Source: Candolleomyces eurysporus (taxonomy: Eukaryota > Basidiomycota > Agaricomycetes > Agaricales > Psathyrellaceae). Taken from it: a DNA stretch of 64,000 nucleotides. The DNA lies in the NCBI GenBank assembly GCA_027579435.1, contig JANBPK010001195.1, forward strand, positions 87,151 to 151,150. The letters are read 5' to 3'. Under the pieces are notes generated by a model. That model was not told the origin of the DNA. It worked only from the letters and a program-made list of their open reading frames with translations, and made no database searches. The position numbers and the translations under genes were made by a program. Below are positions 1 through 11,943 of the stretch, one piece after another; the first letter of the stretch is position 1; the number at the start of each line of letters is the position of its first letter.

Positions 1-920
1 TTGCATTCATCCTTTTGCGCCTCGATCTTGTCTCCCTCCAGCTTTTCCACGTTTCCGAGCCGCTCCAAACAACGTGTAACCTTTGCCCCCAAGTCTTTGA
101 TGTCACGCACCCCTTTTTCTCGCAGGAGTTTCAAGGTTGCAGCGCACGGCTGAAAGATCCCTATACGTGGCTCGGTGGACTTGTATTCCAGATTTTCCTC
201 TCCCGAGTTGAAAGGGAAAACGACGTGACGACAGGTGAGGAAGTATAATTTCTCGGGGTCTTCGTTAGCCACGACGTAAAATCCACGGGTTCCTTCAACG
301 TCGGGGGTGCGAGTAGTTACGATCGATGTTCCAAGTGTGGAGGTGGTGGGGACTCGAAATTCGGCTGCGTCGTTGCTGCTGGGTGCTGGCTCCTGGAGCT
401 TGAGCGGGCCAGCGCTCGAGAAGCACTCCGCCTCTCGGATCAAACATTCGACGTCGTCAATGCCATGCTCGGATAGGAGGGCCTTGCACGCTACCACGAC
501 CTCAACACCTTTTTCGAAAGAGAAGGTCTCCGGCTTGATAGCAATGGCCAGAGCTCGATGGCCCACCGTGGTTTTATCGCCAACATAATTGAACTTTACT
601 CGTTCTACAACCCTGATCGGATCAATGGTCGTGAATTCCACAGACATGGAATCCAGAAGCTCGACCATCTTCTCCCTTTTGGAGGCGTTGAGCCAGAAAG
701 CCGCGAGACGCTCGTGATAGCCAACGTTTACGAGGTACCGTTGTGTTGGCCAGCCATCCCCTCCTCCCACAATCGTCGCCCATGGGCGTGTGGATGAGTC
801 AGACCTAGCGATCAATACGGTCCTGGAAGTCTGCCCATAAAAGTAGCCAAAGGCCTCTTCTTTCGAAATCACGCATGGTGGTGCGGATGAGGTGAGAGAT
901 GGTTGAGGAGGAGGAGTCAT
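1..920 (-). CDS. Partial protein with chymotrypsin-like His motif
   Basis: An uninterrupted reading frame runs from an ATG at 918-920 off the left edge of the window, giving 306 codons without a stop. The N-terminal part has a repeated aromatic/basic pattern and no domain I recognise. Near residue 235 it reads LYFLTCRHVVFPF, which resembles the Thr-x-x-His-hydrophobic catalytic-histidine segment of trypsin/chymotrypsin-fold proteins and recurs in uncharacterised basidiomycete proteins. The C-terminal part, where the Asp and Ser of a triad would lie, is outside the window, so protease activity cannot be judged. No signal peptide is visible. Seen: a long open frame and the motif. Inferred: the chymotrypsin-like fold. 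Confidence 0.7.
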   Translation of the reverse strand, partial: MTPPPQPSLTSSAPPCVISKEEAFGYFYGQTSRTVLIARSDSSTRPWATIVGGGDGWPTQRYLVNVGYHERLAAFWLNASKREKMVELLDSMSVEFTTIDPIRVVERVKFNYVGDKTTVGHRALAIAIKPETFSFEKGVEVVVACKALLSEHGIDDVECLIREAECFSSAGPLKLQEPAPSSNDAAEFRVPTTSTLGTSIVTTRTPDVEGTRGFYVVANEDPEKLYFLTCRHVVFPFNSGEENLEYKSTEPRIGIFQPCAATLKLLREKGVRDIKDLGAKVTRCLERLGNVEKLEGDKIEAQKDEC

Positions 921-1589
921 AGCGTCTTTTAGCTTGATGGAGCGAGAGTGAGGACAGGAAAAGGTTCAGGGCATTGGCAAGTCTTAGTTGGACCCCATTT
1001 TTGAAAATTTGTCACGTCTATGATCGATCAAAAGTTTGCCCTCGCGTTGGCACCCCTCCCAATTCGGAGCTACGATGTCCAAAGCTGGTAATCACCTTGT
1101 TTTACGGTGTCAAAGCGTGAGCCCACAAACCAGGCTCTAGCCCTTTAGAAAGTGCATCTCAAGTGGAGACACTTGAACTTTAAAGGGATGCTTCTTCCTA
1201 GTACAGTGACATAACTGAGGTCGTCACCGTACTGCGGAAGTTGAAGGTGGATCGCGAGTTTCGACTGAACCCACTGGTAGTCTGGATACTGTACGTATAT
1301 AAGATAAGAACTTGCATCATTTTAGGCTTTTTGGATGGCGCTAGTGAGTAACTGGGCTACTGGGATAGATAAACAACGTTGCATCAATTAATATTCGGAA
1401 TGGCTCTCGTGCACTACAAAGGATGTACGTATAGCGTTATCCAATTTTAATCCATCAAAAAGAAGAATCTCGAAAAGAGTAAAGTATGTACAAAAGATAA
1501 AACATGAAAACCATCAGGAGTCATACATGAAGCATCTCAAAAAAANCCGCTCCGCAGTTCTCGTACAATCGTGAATCGTGAATACCACA
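921..1589. other. Intergenic, upstream of the partial protein
   Basis: This stretch lies between the start of the partial minus-strand protein and the 3' end of the next minus-strand gene. It should carry the promoter of the former and the 3'UTR of the latter. It is AT-rich around 1290-1550. A single N at 1546 follows a run of A. No coding frame is supported. Confidence 0.5.
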
Positions 1590-2412
1590 TCATTCGCTAC
1601 AATCATCACGACCATCATCAGACTCCGAGTCCTCGCTGCTCGAGTCGGACACCTCCACCACATCGGCACCCTCAGAGGCGCTGTCGGAATCCGAGTCATC
1701 CGACTCCTCGCGAGCCTGGACGACCTTCAGCAACCCCTCAGAGGCTTCAGCAGGCACCAGTGGCACCTCTTCATTTCCCGGCTTCTTCTCGAGAGGACCC
1801 TTCTCCTCGTGTCGACCACGATCTTCCCCACGAGGCAGCTTAATGATATGGGCCGGTGGCGCAACTTGCAGGCCCAGCTTCTCCTTCAAGGTTTCCGGAA
1901 CGCTGGCACGGATCGAGTAGGTCGACGAATAAAACCTGGCGCCAGTGGCTCCGTTCCTCCTGGCCGAACCGAGCGAGACCAAACGGAAGGGGGGNTACGT
2001 TCTCCTTGTTCCCCTCCGAATCAAACTCCTCCGCGACCTGCGTGCCCTTGGCACCCCCACCCTGCTTCAAAATCGGGCTCCCCGAAAAGCTCCTTCCAAC
2101 CTTCTTCTGTTGATTGCTCAGAGATGAGCCACTGAGAATGGCCGCCGGTGCAGACTTGCGTCGCGCGGTGGTGGTGGTGGCCGGAGACCCTATGGTCTGA
2201 GTGGCACCGAGAGCAGTGGTGGTCGTCCTACTGGGTCGACGCGGCGCGGCGTTGAGCGAAGGCTTCGCGTTCGCGGACGTGGACTTGGCTGAGGTCTTCT
2301 TCGACTGGGGGGAGACGCGCAGAGAGGGCGGACTGTTCTCGCAGTCCACCGATCTCGCAGCGAGGGTAGAGGAGGCGGCACGAGGGTTCACAGACCGGGT
2401 CCTTCCTGACAT
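1590..2412 (-). CDS. Low-complexity protein with KEN box
   Basis: A single-exon gene from the ATG at 2410-2412. The frame is broken by the N at 1995 beside a run of G/C. Dropping the N joins the two halves into about 273 residues. The N-terminal 135 residues are basic and rich in Ser, Thr and Ala (nuclear-like). The centre holds EGNKENVPPF, a canonical KEN degron for APC/C. A short conserved-looking block follows (FYSSTYSIRASVPETLKEKL), and the C-terminal 40 residues are Asp/Glu/Ser-rich. I do not recognise the family. KEN box plus acidic tail would suit a cell-cycle-regulated nuclear protein, but that is inference. The start codon is the first ATG after a stop. Confidence 0.55.
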
Positions 2413-3441
2413 ACTTCTAAACTTTCCGATCGAAGAAATGACGCGTGAATTGGGGTGGGGGGAGGGCGTTGAGAGGAGGTAGGTGTCGCGAGGTAGAGGG
2501 ATGGGGGAGTCAAGGACGCGACTGAGAGCTCTACTTATAGAACTTCAGGCTAGCTAGCAACCGCCACGGGAAGAGGTGAGGTTGTGGCAAAGAGGTAGGA
2601 ACGCCTCGAGCAATGGTCCTATTGAACCTCGCAACCTTTGTGTCGGCATTCAAAACAAACACGTTGGGTGGGGAAACTCGACGCCTCGTGTTTCTTTGTC
2701 ACCACCCTGTTTCGTCGCGTACGATCGCCACTTGAAGTAGAGAATGTAGTACGATCTGATTCGGGATCAAACCGCCACTGACGTGAATGACGTTTCGACT
2801 CTTGTCGCGAACGAGGACACTGGGCCCAAGTAACGTATGTCAAATGGAAGAATTCATGCATACCTGGTCAATGAGTCATCCATTAAGGATGATTAACGTG
2901 CATCTAGCGTACAAAGCACGCGTCGCGACGCGACAATGGTGACATGCAATATAATCTAATGTCCTGAATGTACTAGTACTGTGTCGTACAGACTTTTGGG
3001 ATATGTACATTCAACAGAAAACGCGTTCAACGCCCAACGAGAATCCAAATGAGTGGCAAAAANTTCTAATGGTGAGGAGCAAAGGAAAAGTGTTTGATGA
3101 AATGCAAATTACTTAAAACAACGAAAACGGACGCAACCAAATCGAAGGGCGAATAGTACTAGGTAAGAAACCGGTTGCGTCCAAATAATAGCTATATGAT
3201 ACATTTATCGCAATAAGTATGCAAGGAAAAGCGAATCAAAAAAGACGTGAATAATAATGTAAAGTTAAGAGTTTGTTCCTTAGATATTGTTACTTCTTCC
3301 AGAATGCCGATGATGAGGGGATGCGTCAAAAGTGCAGATGGATGAGGAAATGGGGGAGAGCAACAGGTTATGCGAACGGCGTGGTAATGCGAGAGAGAGA
3401 GAGATGCTTGATGACGGCAACATAACAATCATGCGATAAGG
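2413..3441. other. Intergenic, no supported gene
   Basis: About 1 kb between the KEN-box gene start and the stop codon of HMG-CoA reductase, both minus strand. It should hold the former's promoter and the latter's 3'UTR. A single N sits at 3063 after a run of A. Short open frames here show no family resemblance and look random. Confidence 0.5.
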
Positions 3442-6400
3442 TTATCGAGAATACGGCGGCAACGACCCCATCGACGACGACGGAGTCAAGGGCGCCGCTG
3501 GAAAGCCACCATTGATCTTCTTCTTTTCATCCTGCTTCTTCGGTGAAGAGACGGCCGACATCCCGAGACTATTGATGACATGACCAGGGGTTCCTGGGAC
3601 GGATGGGGCGGGGGTGTTTGCTACACTCCTGTTGTGGGCCATGTGCGCTCTGATCAAGTGGCCGGCAGCCAGCGCGCTGAGCAAACTGAGTTCACCAGCC
3701 ATCACGGCAGCAGCGATGATCCTTGCCAAACGTTGAGCATTCTGTCCGGGGTGGCTTGGATGGGCGCCCTTGATACCGAGCATCTCGAGGACAGCTCCCT
3801 GGGGTGCGAGAACGGTTCCACCACCAACGGTGCCGACCTCAATGGAGGGCATAGTGATAGTCACAAGCAAGTCCTCGCCATTGTTAGTCCTAAAAGAAAC
3901 AGTCAGTTAGCACCGCGTAACAAGATATCCCATAGAAAATAACACTCACGCTTCCATCAAGGTCATGCAATTCGAACTCTCAACATTCTGCGCAGGATCC
4001 TGACCCGTAGCCAAGTACATCGCCGTCAAGATATTCGCCGCATGCGCATTGAAACCCCCAACACTCCCCGCCATCGCGCTGCCCACCAAGTTCTTCTTGA
4101 TATTCAGGTTAACCAGCGCCTCCACCGTCGTCTTCAACACGGTCTTGACAACCTTGCCCGGAATAACCGCCTCGGCAACAACGCTCTTTCCACGCCCATC
4201 AATCCAGTTAATCGCAGCAGGCTTCTTATCCGTGCAGTAATTGCCCGAAAGCGCGAGGACGACCATCTCGGGGTAAAACGTCTGCATCGCCTCCAGCGCC
4301 TTCTCCGTCCCCTTGCTGATCATGTTCATCCCCATCGCATCTCCCGTCGCCGTCTTGAACCGGACAAACAGCGTCCTCCCAGCCATGGCCGTCTTCAAGC
4401 TCGTAAGCCTTGCGAACCTTGACGTCGACTCGAACGCCTCCTTGATGATCGCATACCCGTCTTCGCTCGCGATCCACTCCTTGGCGTGCGCAGCCATGAC
4501 GACCGAGGGGAAATCGATAGCAGGGCCACGCGTCATCCCATCCTGCAGCAGCGCAGTCGTAACTCCTCCACCGGCGTTCAGGGCCTTGCATCCTCTCGAA
4601 GTGGACGCGACGAGCGTGCCTTCAGCGGTAGCCATCGGGATGGGGAACGACACGCCATCAACAGTCAACGGACCAGCAACACCAAGCGGGAGGGGGATAT
4701 ACCCAACGACGTTCTCGCAGCACGCACCCAACACCCGCCCGTAATCGTAGTCCTTGTGGGGAATGTCCGACGCTTCGAGAGACTTGGTCGCCGAAGCGCG
4801 CGAGATGAGCGCACGTCGGATCCGGACAGCCCTCTCCAGCTCCATCGGTCCATTGCCGAGCACCTTCTCCAAAGCATATGCCGCGATCTTGCCGTTGGTA
4901 GCGAGGAGGATGACTTCTTCGTCGTTGAGGAGGGCGAGCGACTTGCTGAGGGGGCGGGGTCCATTCTCGAATACTTCAAGACACTCTTCGAACGAGCGGA
5001 CTTCTTCCGAGGGTGGAACCAAGATCTCCTGATCCTCCTGGTCCGACGAAGACGACCCATCCGACGACGACGAAGGTGGTGTAGGCTGGTTGATAGCAGC
5101 AGCAGCGCTCAAAACGGTCTTGCTCGTAATCGTAAGCCTCCTCTGCGCCTTGAGCTTCTTATCCACATCATCGAGGTTGAAAGTATTGACGTTGGAAGTG
5201 AGCGAGGGCCTGCGAACGAGTGCATGGGACGTAGAGGTGGTGGTGGTCTGCACGGCGGTGGGCGTAATCGAAGACGCAGCGGATTCATCCTTGACATTGG
5301 CAGCTTCCTCTCCTTCACCATCCTCGAACCTCACTCCACCTTTCCCACGAGCCAAAAGTGCACCGAGACCGTTAACACCGACGCCTAACGCGATCCCTCG
5401 GAGGAGGTACCCATTCAGACTGATACTGATAGCAAGCAAGATGACGATCCACTTGCTCAGAATCGGGTCACCAACGAGTCTCGACCACGTCGACATGAAC
5501 GACTCGACCTGCTCGCCCGTCGTCTTCTTGCGACCTTGCACCGTAGATGTTGAGCCGGGGAACTTGGAGGTGAGCGCAGCGGGGGGGAGTGACGCGAATA
5601 TGAACCGGGGGTGCGATCTTGAGCATCAGCTGCTTATCGGACGGGATCCTATCGAGGCCCAGAGGGAACTCCTCCTCGTCGCCGGTACCGTTGGCCTGGT
5701 CATGTTGGAGGTCAGCGGGGCTGACGAAGCCTTCAGCTGTCTCGATGGCCTTGAGGACGGCGCGAACACCGGGGCTGGTGACATCGACTTTGCGAACACT
5801 GTTGAGGCCTGACGAGTATCCACCAAGCGAGCTGGAGGCGTTGCGGGAAGGGGTGAGGGGTGCGATGAAGTTGAGGACATGCAAAGCCATGAACGAAGCA
5901 ATCTACACCAATCGGTCGGTAAGTAACCAAGGTCTTTCATTTCACCACGATGATATGAAAATAACGCACCAAAAGCAACTTGAGCCTAGCAACGGGATTC
6001 TCCGGCTTAACCTGGTCATCGTTTGCCAATCCCGCAACTTTACCCATCCCACCCTTCACTCGGACACCCAAACCACGAGCATAGTCTGGCAAGCTGGAAC
6101 CCTTCTCACCACCCAACAAGGCGCTGGAAATCCTGTGCCTGAGGGTCTGAGGTTGAGGGCCACTTGGAGGACGAGCCATAGCGGAAGCCAGACCGGCAAG
6201 GTTGGTCGAGGAGCCTGATACTGAGCGAACGGACGAGCCCGAATTCGATCGAGACCGGGTAAGAGCCCTTGCTGTCTTGATTCTTCGAACCTAAAAGTGT
6301 ATAAAATGAAATGAAAATGAACGAGTGAGTATGAGTGATTATAAGGATAAGAGATGATATGGATGTGAGAGAGAGAGAGGAAAGAATGGGAGAAAGGGAA

Positions 6401-8372
6401 GGATGATGGTACGAGGATGAAAAATGAGGATGAACAGAGGTATGTCCGCACATATAGCGTGCTGCTGTGCCCATGGGCAATGCGGAATCCGCGCCGGAAT
6501 TAATAGACGGGCTATGACGGCACACATGAAACAGGCCTTCGACTCATTCTCAACCCATTGGCCCTTCTATTCCTGGTTACTTGAATACCCTCGCTAACAA
6601 TAGAGCGAGGGCGAAGTAACCGGACAAAAAAAAACAGAACCCAATTGGGATCTTGCGAACAACATGGGAGGTCAAAGTTGAAGTTCCGCGTCACGTGCAG
6701 ACACGAAATTTGGCCGCAGAATAGAAAAAGTGGGGGACGGGATAGAACAAAAGAAAGAAAAAAGGAAAGGAATATCAACTCACCTCAATCATAACACCAA
6801 GAATGGCAGCCAGGTACGTGCAAAGCAGAAGACAATCGAGGCCCAAAATCAATGCAGCCAACGCACAAACCTCCCTCAACCCTCCAACTTTGGAGTTGGC
6901 ACCAACAACAAGAACGGCAATCTCCAAGAAATAATCCCGGATGATTGGAGGATAAACCAATGTTAAGCTATCCGTAATGATCTTGGGAGCCGGTTTCAGG
7001 CTGGAGGGAGATGGTGAAACAGCAGGGACGTTGAGACTGCCGTTACCACCACTTATTGCGTTCCCACTCCCGCGAGCGTGGGTGGCAGGAGCGGAGGATT
7101 CAGGCAAGAGAAGATGAGGGTGGGTGAAAACAGCGCGTGCCAAGCGGAGTGGTTTATCGAAGCCGACGGTACAGACCAAGAAGGGTAAGGCCTCGGTGAG
7201 AGTGACGGGGTCAATTGGAATTTTCAGGGCCATTGCGATCGGCAACGCGAGAAGGAGCGCGAGAATGGCGGCGCTGAGAATGGCGAGAGGCAGCCAGAAA
7301 GATGACCCGAGCTGCCTGGACCGGGTGAGGAGCAGGTAGAACGTGATGTGCATAAGGATGTAGCCTGCCAAAACGAGCATCACGTCGAGAGAATCCGCTT
7401 TCTATGGGAAGTAAAAGCCCAGTTAATTCGTGGTATTGATAGAAAAATAGGAATGCACTAACCTTGGCCAAAGCCCAAAACCTCATAACGAGAATGCCGA
7501 TAGCATAAGCGACCCATTTCCCGCTCCGCATTTGACCGATATCGACATCGTCAATGGTAGGATGCTCCACTTCAAATTTGACACCTGCCTCGTCGGTAAA
7601 CTCGCCGACGGACTTGAGGGTGTTAACCCATTCGTCTCTAGCGCCGGGCAGGAATGCTAAAGCAACCTGAGCTTGGGAAGATGATGAAGATGAAGCCGAA
7701 GAATGATGAGGATGAGGTCGATGGCGCAGGTTGTTGTTAACATGCACAAAGCAAGGTGCTTCCTTGGCGTCGGAGGAAGAGGTGGGGGTTGGTACACCAG
7801 AAGGTGTGACAGGAACGCCGACACTTTTGCCATGTGGTCCATCAGGGCGATAGCAGACGGTGGAAAAGGTCTTGCCAGAAACGGTGAACCCATGGGTAAG
7901 GTATTGTGTCAAATTGGACGTGGAGGCCAAAAGAGGTCCAGAGGAAAGTGAAACAGCCTCCTGTTGCGAGGGTTCGTGCGCCTAGGAATAAGGGTCAGAA
8001 GGAGATTCACACCCGGAGGATGCTGGAACTTACGTCTTTTGCCCAAGAGTTCCATACCAAAGCATCAACGTTGAAAACGAGCTGCTGAACCTCGGCCGCA
8101 GCAAGGTGGCTCTTCTCGGAGCGATCTCTGGCCCATCTCGACTCCCGGATGCCTACCCATTCGCCCATACGATTGAGAACGTACGCGGGGCGGAGGGCAG
8201 CATGCGAGACCTTGTGAGTGAGCGGGTCGTAGGAAGGAGAGAGGAAGGCCGAGTGCTTGATGGCACTGAGAATGTGGAAATAAGCGAGAGTCCCGACGAT
8301 GGTGAAGAAAACGATGGTTTCAATAGGAGTGTAGGCTGCATGCAGCGCAAATGGCCGCAATAGAGCTCGCAT
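3442..8372 (-). CDS. HMG1: HMG-CoA reductase
   Basis: Reduces HMG-CoA to mevalonate, the committed step of sterol and isoprenoid synthesis, at the ER membrane. Predicted exons (descending): 8372-8034, 7981-7463, 7401-6784, 6290-5970, 5902-3947 and 3889-3442, about 1,399 residues. The N-terminus has several membrane segments forming a sterol-sensing-type domain (for example the block around [20 protein letters not shown]). The catalytic domain shows [56 protein letters not shown] and the catalytic-His segment [12 protein letters not shown]. The frame is broken by one extra base in the G7 run at 5581-5587. Taking one base out restores [14 protein letters not shown], so I treat it as a sequencing error. 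The intron at 6291-6783 (493 nt) is far longer than the others. Membrane anchoring and sterol-regulated degradation are known for the family; regulation here is not shown. Confidence 0.95.
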
Positions 8373-8590
8373 GGTGAACGAGCGGTCGATAGATGTTTAG
8401 CAGACTACAGCAGTGGAATGGTGTGTCCTGGACGAGTGGGCAACTCCAAGTTGAATGTGGAGTGCGAGAGTCTGCGTCTAGATGGTGATTGGGGGCGAAA
8501 GCAAGGAGCAACCTGGAGGACGTAAGGGTCAGGAACCGACCACAGCCAGAAGACCAAGGCCCAAGCGGCGGAATGCAGAATAGGGACTGA

Positions 8591-8611
8591 CCTTATAGGG
8601 CTTTTATAAGG
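8591..8611 (-). promoter_or_regulatory. TATA-like inverted repeat upstream of HMG-CoA reductase
   Basis: The minus strand reads CCTTATA-AAAGCCC-TATAAGG, a 7-bp inverted repeat enclosing a TATAAAAG TATA-box match. It lies about 220-240 bp upstream of the HMG-CoA reductase ATG. A core promoter role is inferred from position and sequence only. Confidence 0.3.
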
Positions 8612-10737
8612 ACCGGCGGTTATTGTCTTCCTAAGGCCTAATCCTGCACAGGCAGTCCGGTGTTCCAAAGCGGGAGATTGCGTCGATTAGGATTAGTTCA
8701 ATCGTGATTTCCTTTCGTGTCGTGGTCTTCTTGGGGGTAGGACCTGCGAAGACACGTCCTGGCTGGGTGTGACGAGGGGGCCCACGTATTCTATAGAGAG
8801 TCTAGAAGCGGGCTGACGAGCGTCCCTGTGGCCCTGGGGACGATGTGGTCGACGTGGAGGGGGTGTGTGCTGGAGCCTGGACGCGTCTGCTGGCGATAGT
8901 GGGGCCTGCAATTGTCACGGAGCTAAGGGCCGCTGTCGTCGTCGCTGTCGGGGCGGGGAAAGACGACGGGGCGAACGGTGGGGAGACAAGGCGCGTAGGC
9001 GGAGGGCTCAGGCTATGACTAGAAGAAGGAGGAGGACAAAGAAATGGTTGTCGTACCACCCAAACTCTCAGCCCACTTGATGATTTGATTTTTGGAATAT
9101 TTTTCTTTTTCGGTCTGATGGTGTTCCTTTAGTACGCTTTCCGCAATCCGGATTGGCTAACCTCGTGGATCTCCGATCCGCCCATCGGCCACCTTGCCCC
9201 TTTTGATCCCCGGCAGACCGCCCCGCCGATCCCGTTGCTTCCCCCCCAACACCGCCTACCCGGCTGCCTTTTCAACCGTGGATCCTCAACAGGGAGCTGC
9301 TCTGCATTCTCACTTCCATCCCAATCGTCATACAAGGCACAGCAGCTGCGCCACCAACTCATCAGCATCGGAATGTAAATTCGAATGGCTGTGAAATTGG
9401 CTGCGAAGCTCAAGGATCACAACCAAGGGCTTACTACAACACTCATTCCGTCGACGCTGCATTCTCTTGCAACAGCGGTATACCCTTTCGTCACGACCTT
9501 TAGCGCTGCATCGGTCCTTGAAGGGATGAATGAAATCACGACGCACTGTGTTTTGGCGCCAGTAGTACGTGTTTTTCACCTCACCTGACAATACTATTGC
9601 TAATTAACTAGACGCTACCTCATCTAACTACACCTCGTGCGTACTATGGCATGCTCAAATTCATGATACCGAGCTCTCATAGCAGCTGGAATGTTCACAT
9701 TTCCTTCATATTCGGCGAATAACTCATCATCATTGAGAGTTCTACTTGGGCTTAGACGGTCCATACGGCGGCTCTCTCCATCGCCCAAAGCTCTCTCTCC
9801 ATCTCAAAGCTCGGGCTCCCAGCCACCGTTGATATTTGGTTTAGCATGCTGTTCCGTCCAATCCATGTTATTCCAATTCTGGCACCGTCACGTCGCCAGG
9901 CTCGGGCTCGGGCTCGAGCTCGACTCAAACGCATCTTATCACACCCGAATCACAACACTAAAAAACCTCATCACTGATCTGATCTGCTTTTTCCGGAATA
10001 ACCGCCCAATCCTTACCTGCACACCACACAGGTTTGCTACCATGTATGGGGGGTCCCACTGGCAACTCCGTCTGGCTTAGGCTGCAACGCAACATCCTCT
10101 AACCTCGGACTCAGACTGAGATAGCCTTTTTCTTTTGGAACAAAATATTACATGCTTACCCGAGAACTCAATTCTTTCGTGCACTCGTGCTAGTCGGCTG
10201 GGCCTCTACCCTTGGTCACAAGTTCTGTTTAGTAATGCACGATACTGGGCGGCTGACTCGAGAAGCAGAGCACGGGGTGTCCGCACCCTAGCTTTGTACT
10301 AGTCACCCTTAAAGTTTTTATCTTTATCTTTAGTGTTGAGCGACCGACCACCCACTGTGGAGTGCATGGACCCCCTCGCACCCACATCGTGCCCGCTTCG
10401 GCCCTGGAATATAAATGGCGACATTCAGGGTCCCCTGGACGTTCGTTATCTTCGCCACCCCTGGTGGCATGTACACACTAGACGCCCACAAAGAGCCAAC
10501 TCCATGCATCCTGACTAAAAGCTTGGCTCTCTCCATGATCTTCGGTTCATCTGGCGAGTTGCAAAGGGTTTTGGTTATCGATTTTTGCTCCGACGAGTTT
10601 TACTTTTGGTCTTTGGTCTGGTGCTCTCTTCCGCGATAGTGCAGAAACATGCCAAATAAATGAAAAAATGACGTATCAGGTACTGGGGGAGTATGTTGTT
10701 ATCTACAACGTGTTGTGCGCGACAGTGGGAAATATGT

Positions 10738-10761
10738 GGAATGGAATGGAATGGAATGGAA
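10738..10761. repeat. GGAAT microsatellite
   Basis: Four perfect copies of GGAAT followed by a partial fifth. Too short to be a satellite array; simple tandem repeat in non-coding DNA. Confidence 0.85.
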
Positions 10762-11731
10762 CGTATCAAGACTTGTGAACACTCTACCGCTATCTAGTGC
10801 AACGCGTCATGCGTCATGCGCGACCCCCTTGAAACTGGTGGCGATATCTGCTGTAATGCATGAAGGCTCACTTGCGCGCTTGTGCGCACCGGTCTTGGCC
10901 GGAAGACTTGGGCTTTCTTTAGGCTTTGTTCTGGGGTCGCGTGGACCCGCGACTAGATAATTCACCTGCGAAGCGAACAAACTTCAAAGCAGGGTCATTT
11001 CGCACATGCGTATCTCTGTCAGCATTACCAGTAATTAGTAGCCTTCATACGATTACTTGAGAAGAGCATGGGGTATGTGTAGCGCCCACTCTGGGTCGTT
11101 ACCTCCATCGTACACGGACTCTCCACAGGGCTCTTTGCGTTCTACTCGCCGATCTCGCTTCAAGAGCCGATGACGACGGCATTATCTTCGGGATGCTAGA
11201 CGCCTACGAGTCAGCTCCTTCAGCCACAAAAGCGTCTCGTTAGACTGGCTCTGTCTTTGGTTTTCACCTTGCGAACGATCTCTTTGAGTGCGACTTGAGC
11301 CAATTGCCGTGCGGGAAGGTAGTCCTGAGATGATAAGAAGTTTGCAATGGTCATGTGGACTGCGATGGGAAAGGCGAGGTTAACCCAATGCTATCTTGAA
11401 AGCTTCCTGTGAACGATGCACTTTCATACTGTGTCAAACAGGGTTTATTTTTGGATTAGATCTATATACTGTAGCCTGTACCGAGAGATGTTTAGGAATA
11501 TATGTACTGAAGGAACATAGGAATGATAGGTGATAGAAACAATATAATCCTGCCCAATAAGAGGCTCCCGACCGGAATGGACGTTGACATCAAGCGACTG
11601 GGAATCCACAGGGAAGAGGGTGTACTGGAAATGACAAGGGAACAGGGATCCGCTCCTAATCTTCGGCCATTATCCAGTCGTACTATCGTCGACGTCGGTA
11701 AACCGCCGCCGCCTCTGAATGACTGGGGATT

Positions 11732-11943
11732 TCAAAGTACCAAGACTGATTCATCTTGAAATAGTGGCTCAGCGAAGTGGAAGAAATGGAACTTGAGGAA
11801 ACCAAGAGCAATGTCCAAACCTTCAGGGACCTTGTTGAATCCAAATAGTGGGATAACAGAATTGCCGTATCCAATGTCTAATGCGTGCCAACTTTCGAGC
11901 GGATGAGCCGTCTGGTAATGTTCTGGGATGTCAATGAGGGGAG
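11732..11943 (-). repeat. Second copy of the terminal exon of the C14-module gene
   Basis: The reading frame from a CTGCAG acceptor (AG at 11944-11945) to a stop at 11732-11734 encodes 70 residues. It parallels the terminal exon at 12209-12462: PLIDIPEHYQ versus PLTDVPENYQ, then IGYGNSVIPLFGFNKVPEGLD versus IGYGDSVIPPFGFNEVPQGLD (the two shown run 21 bases-worth short of the full exon). Acceptor and phase are kept, so splicing from exon 2 to either copy would be in frame. Confidence 0.7.

Larger units (their letters stand above)
8373..11731. other. Long intergenic region, no supported gene
   Basis: About 3.4 kb separating HMG-CoA reductase (reads leftward) from the C14-module gene (reads leftward). 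The first part must include the reductase promoter. I looked for spliced frames on both strands. The longest open stretch (9691-10080, plus) is Ser/Arg/Leu low complexity with no family resemblance, and nothing else is convincing. A short GGAAT repeat lies at 10738-10761. Confidence 0.5.

Noticed and set aside
4486..5388. 300-codon frame on the plus strand
   Set aside because: It is antisense to the HMG-CoA reductase catalytic exon and shows Arg/Ser-rich shadow composition.
9691..10080. 129-codon open frame on the plus strand in the gene-poor region
   Set aside because: Ser/Arg/Leu-rich with no domain, no splice partners and no conserved look; the minus strand has a similar low-complexity frame.
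10738..10761. GGAAT repeat as satellite or telomere-like array
   Set aside because: Only four to five units; an ordinary microsatellite.
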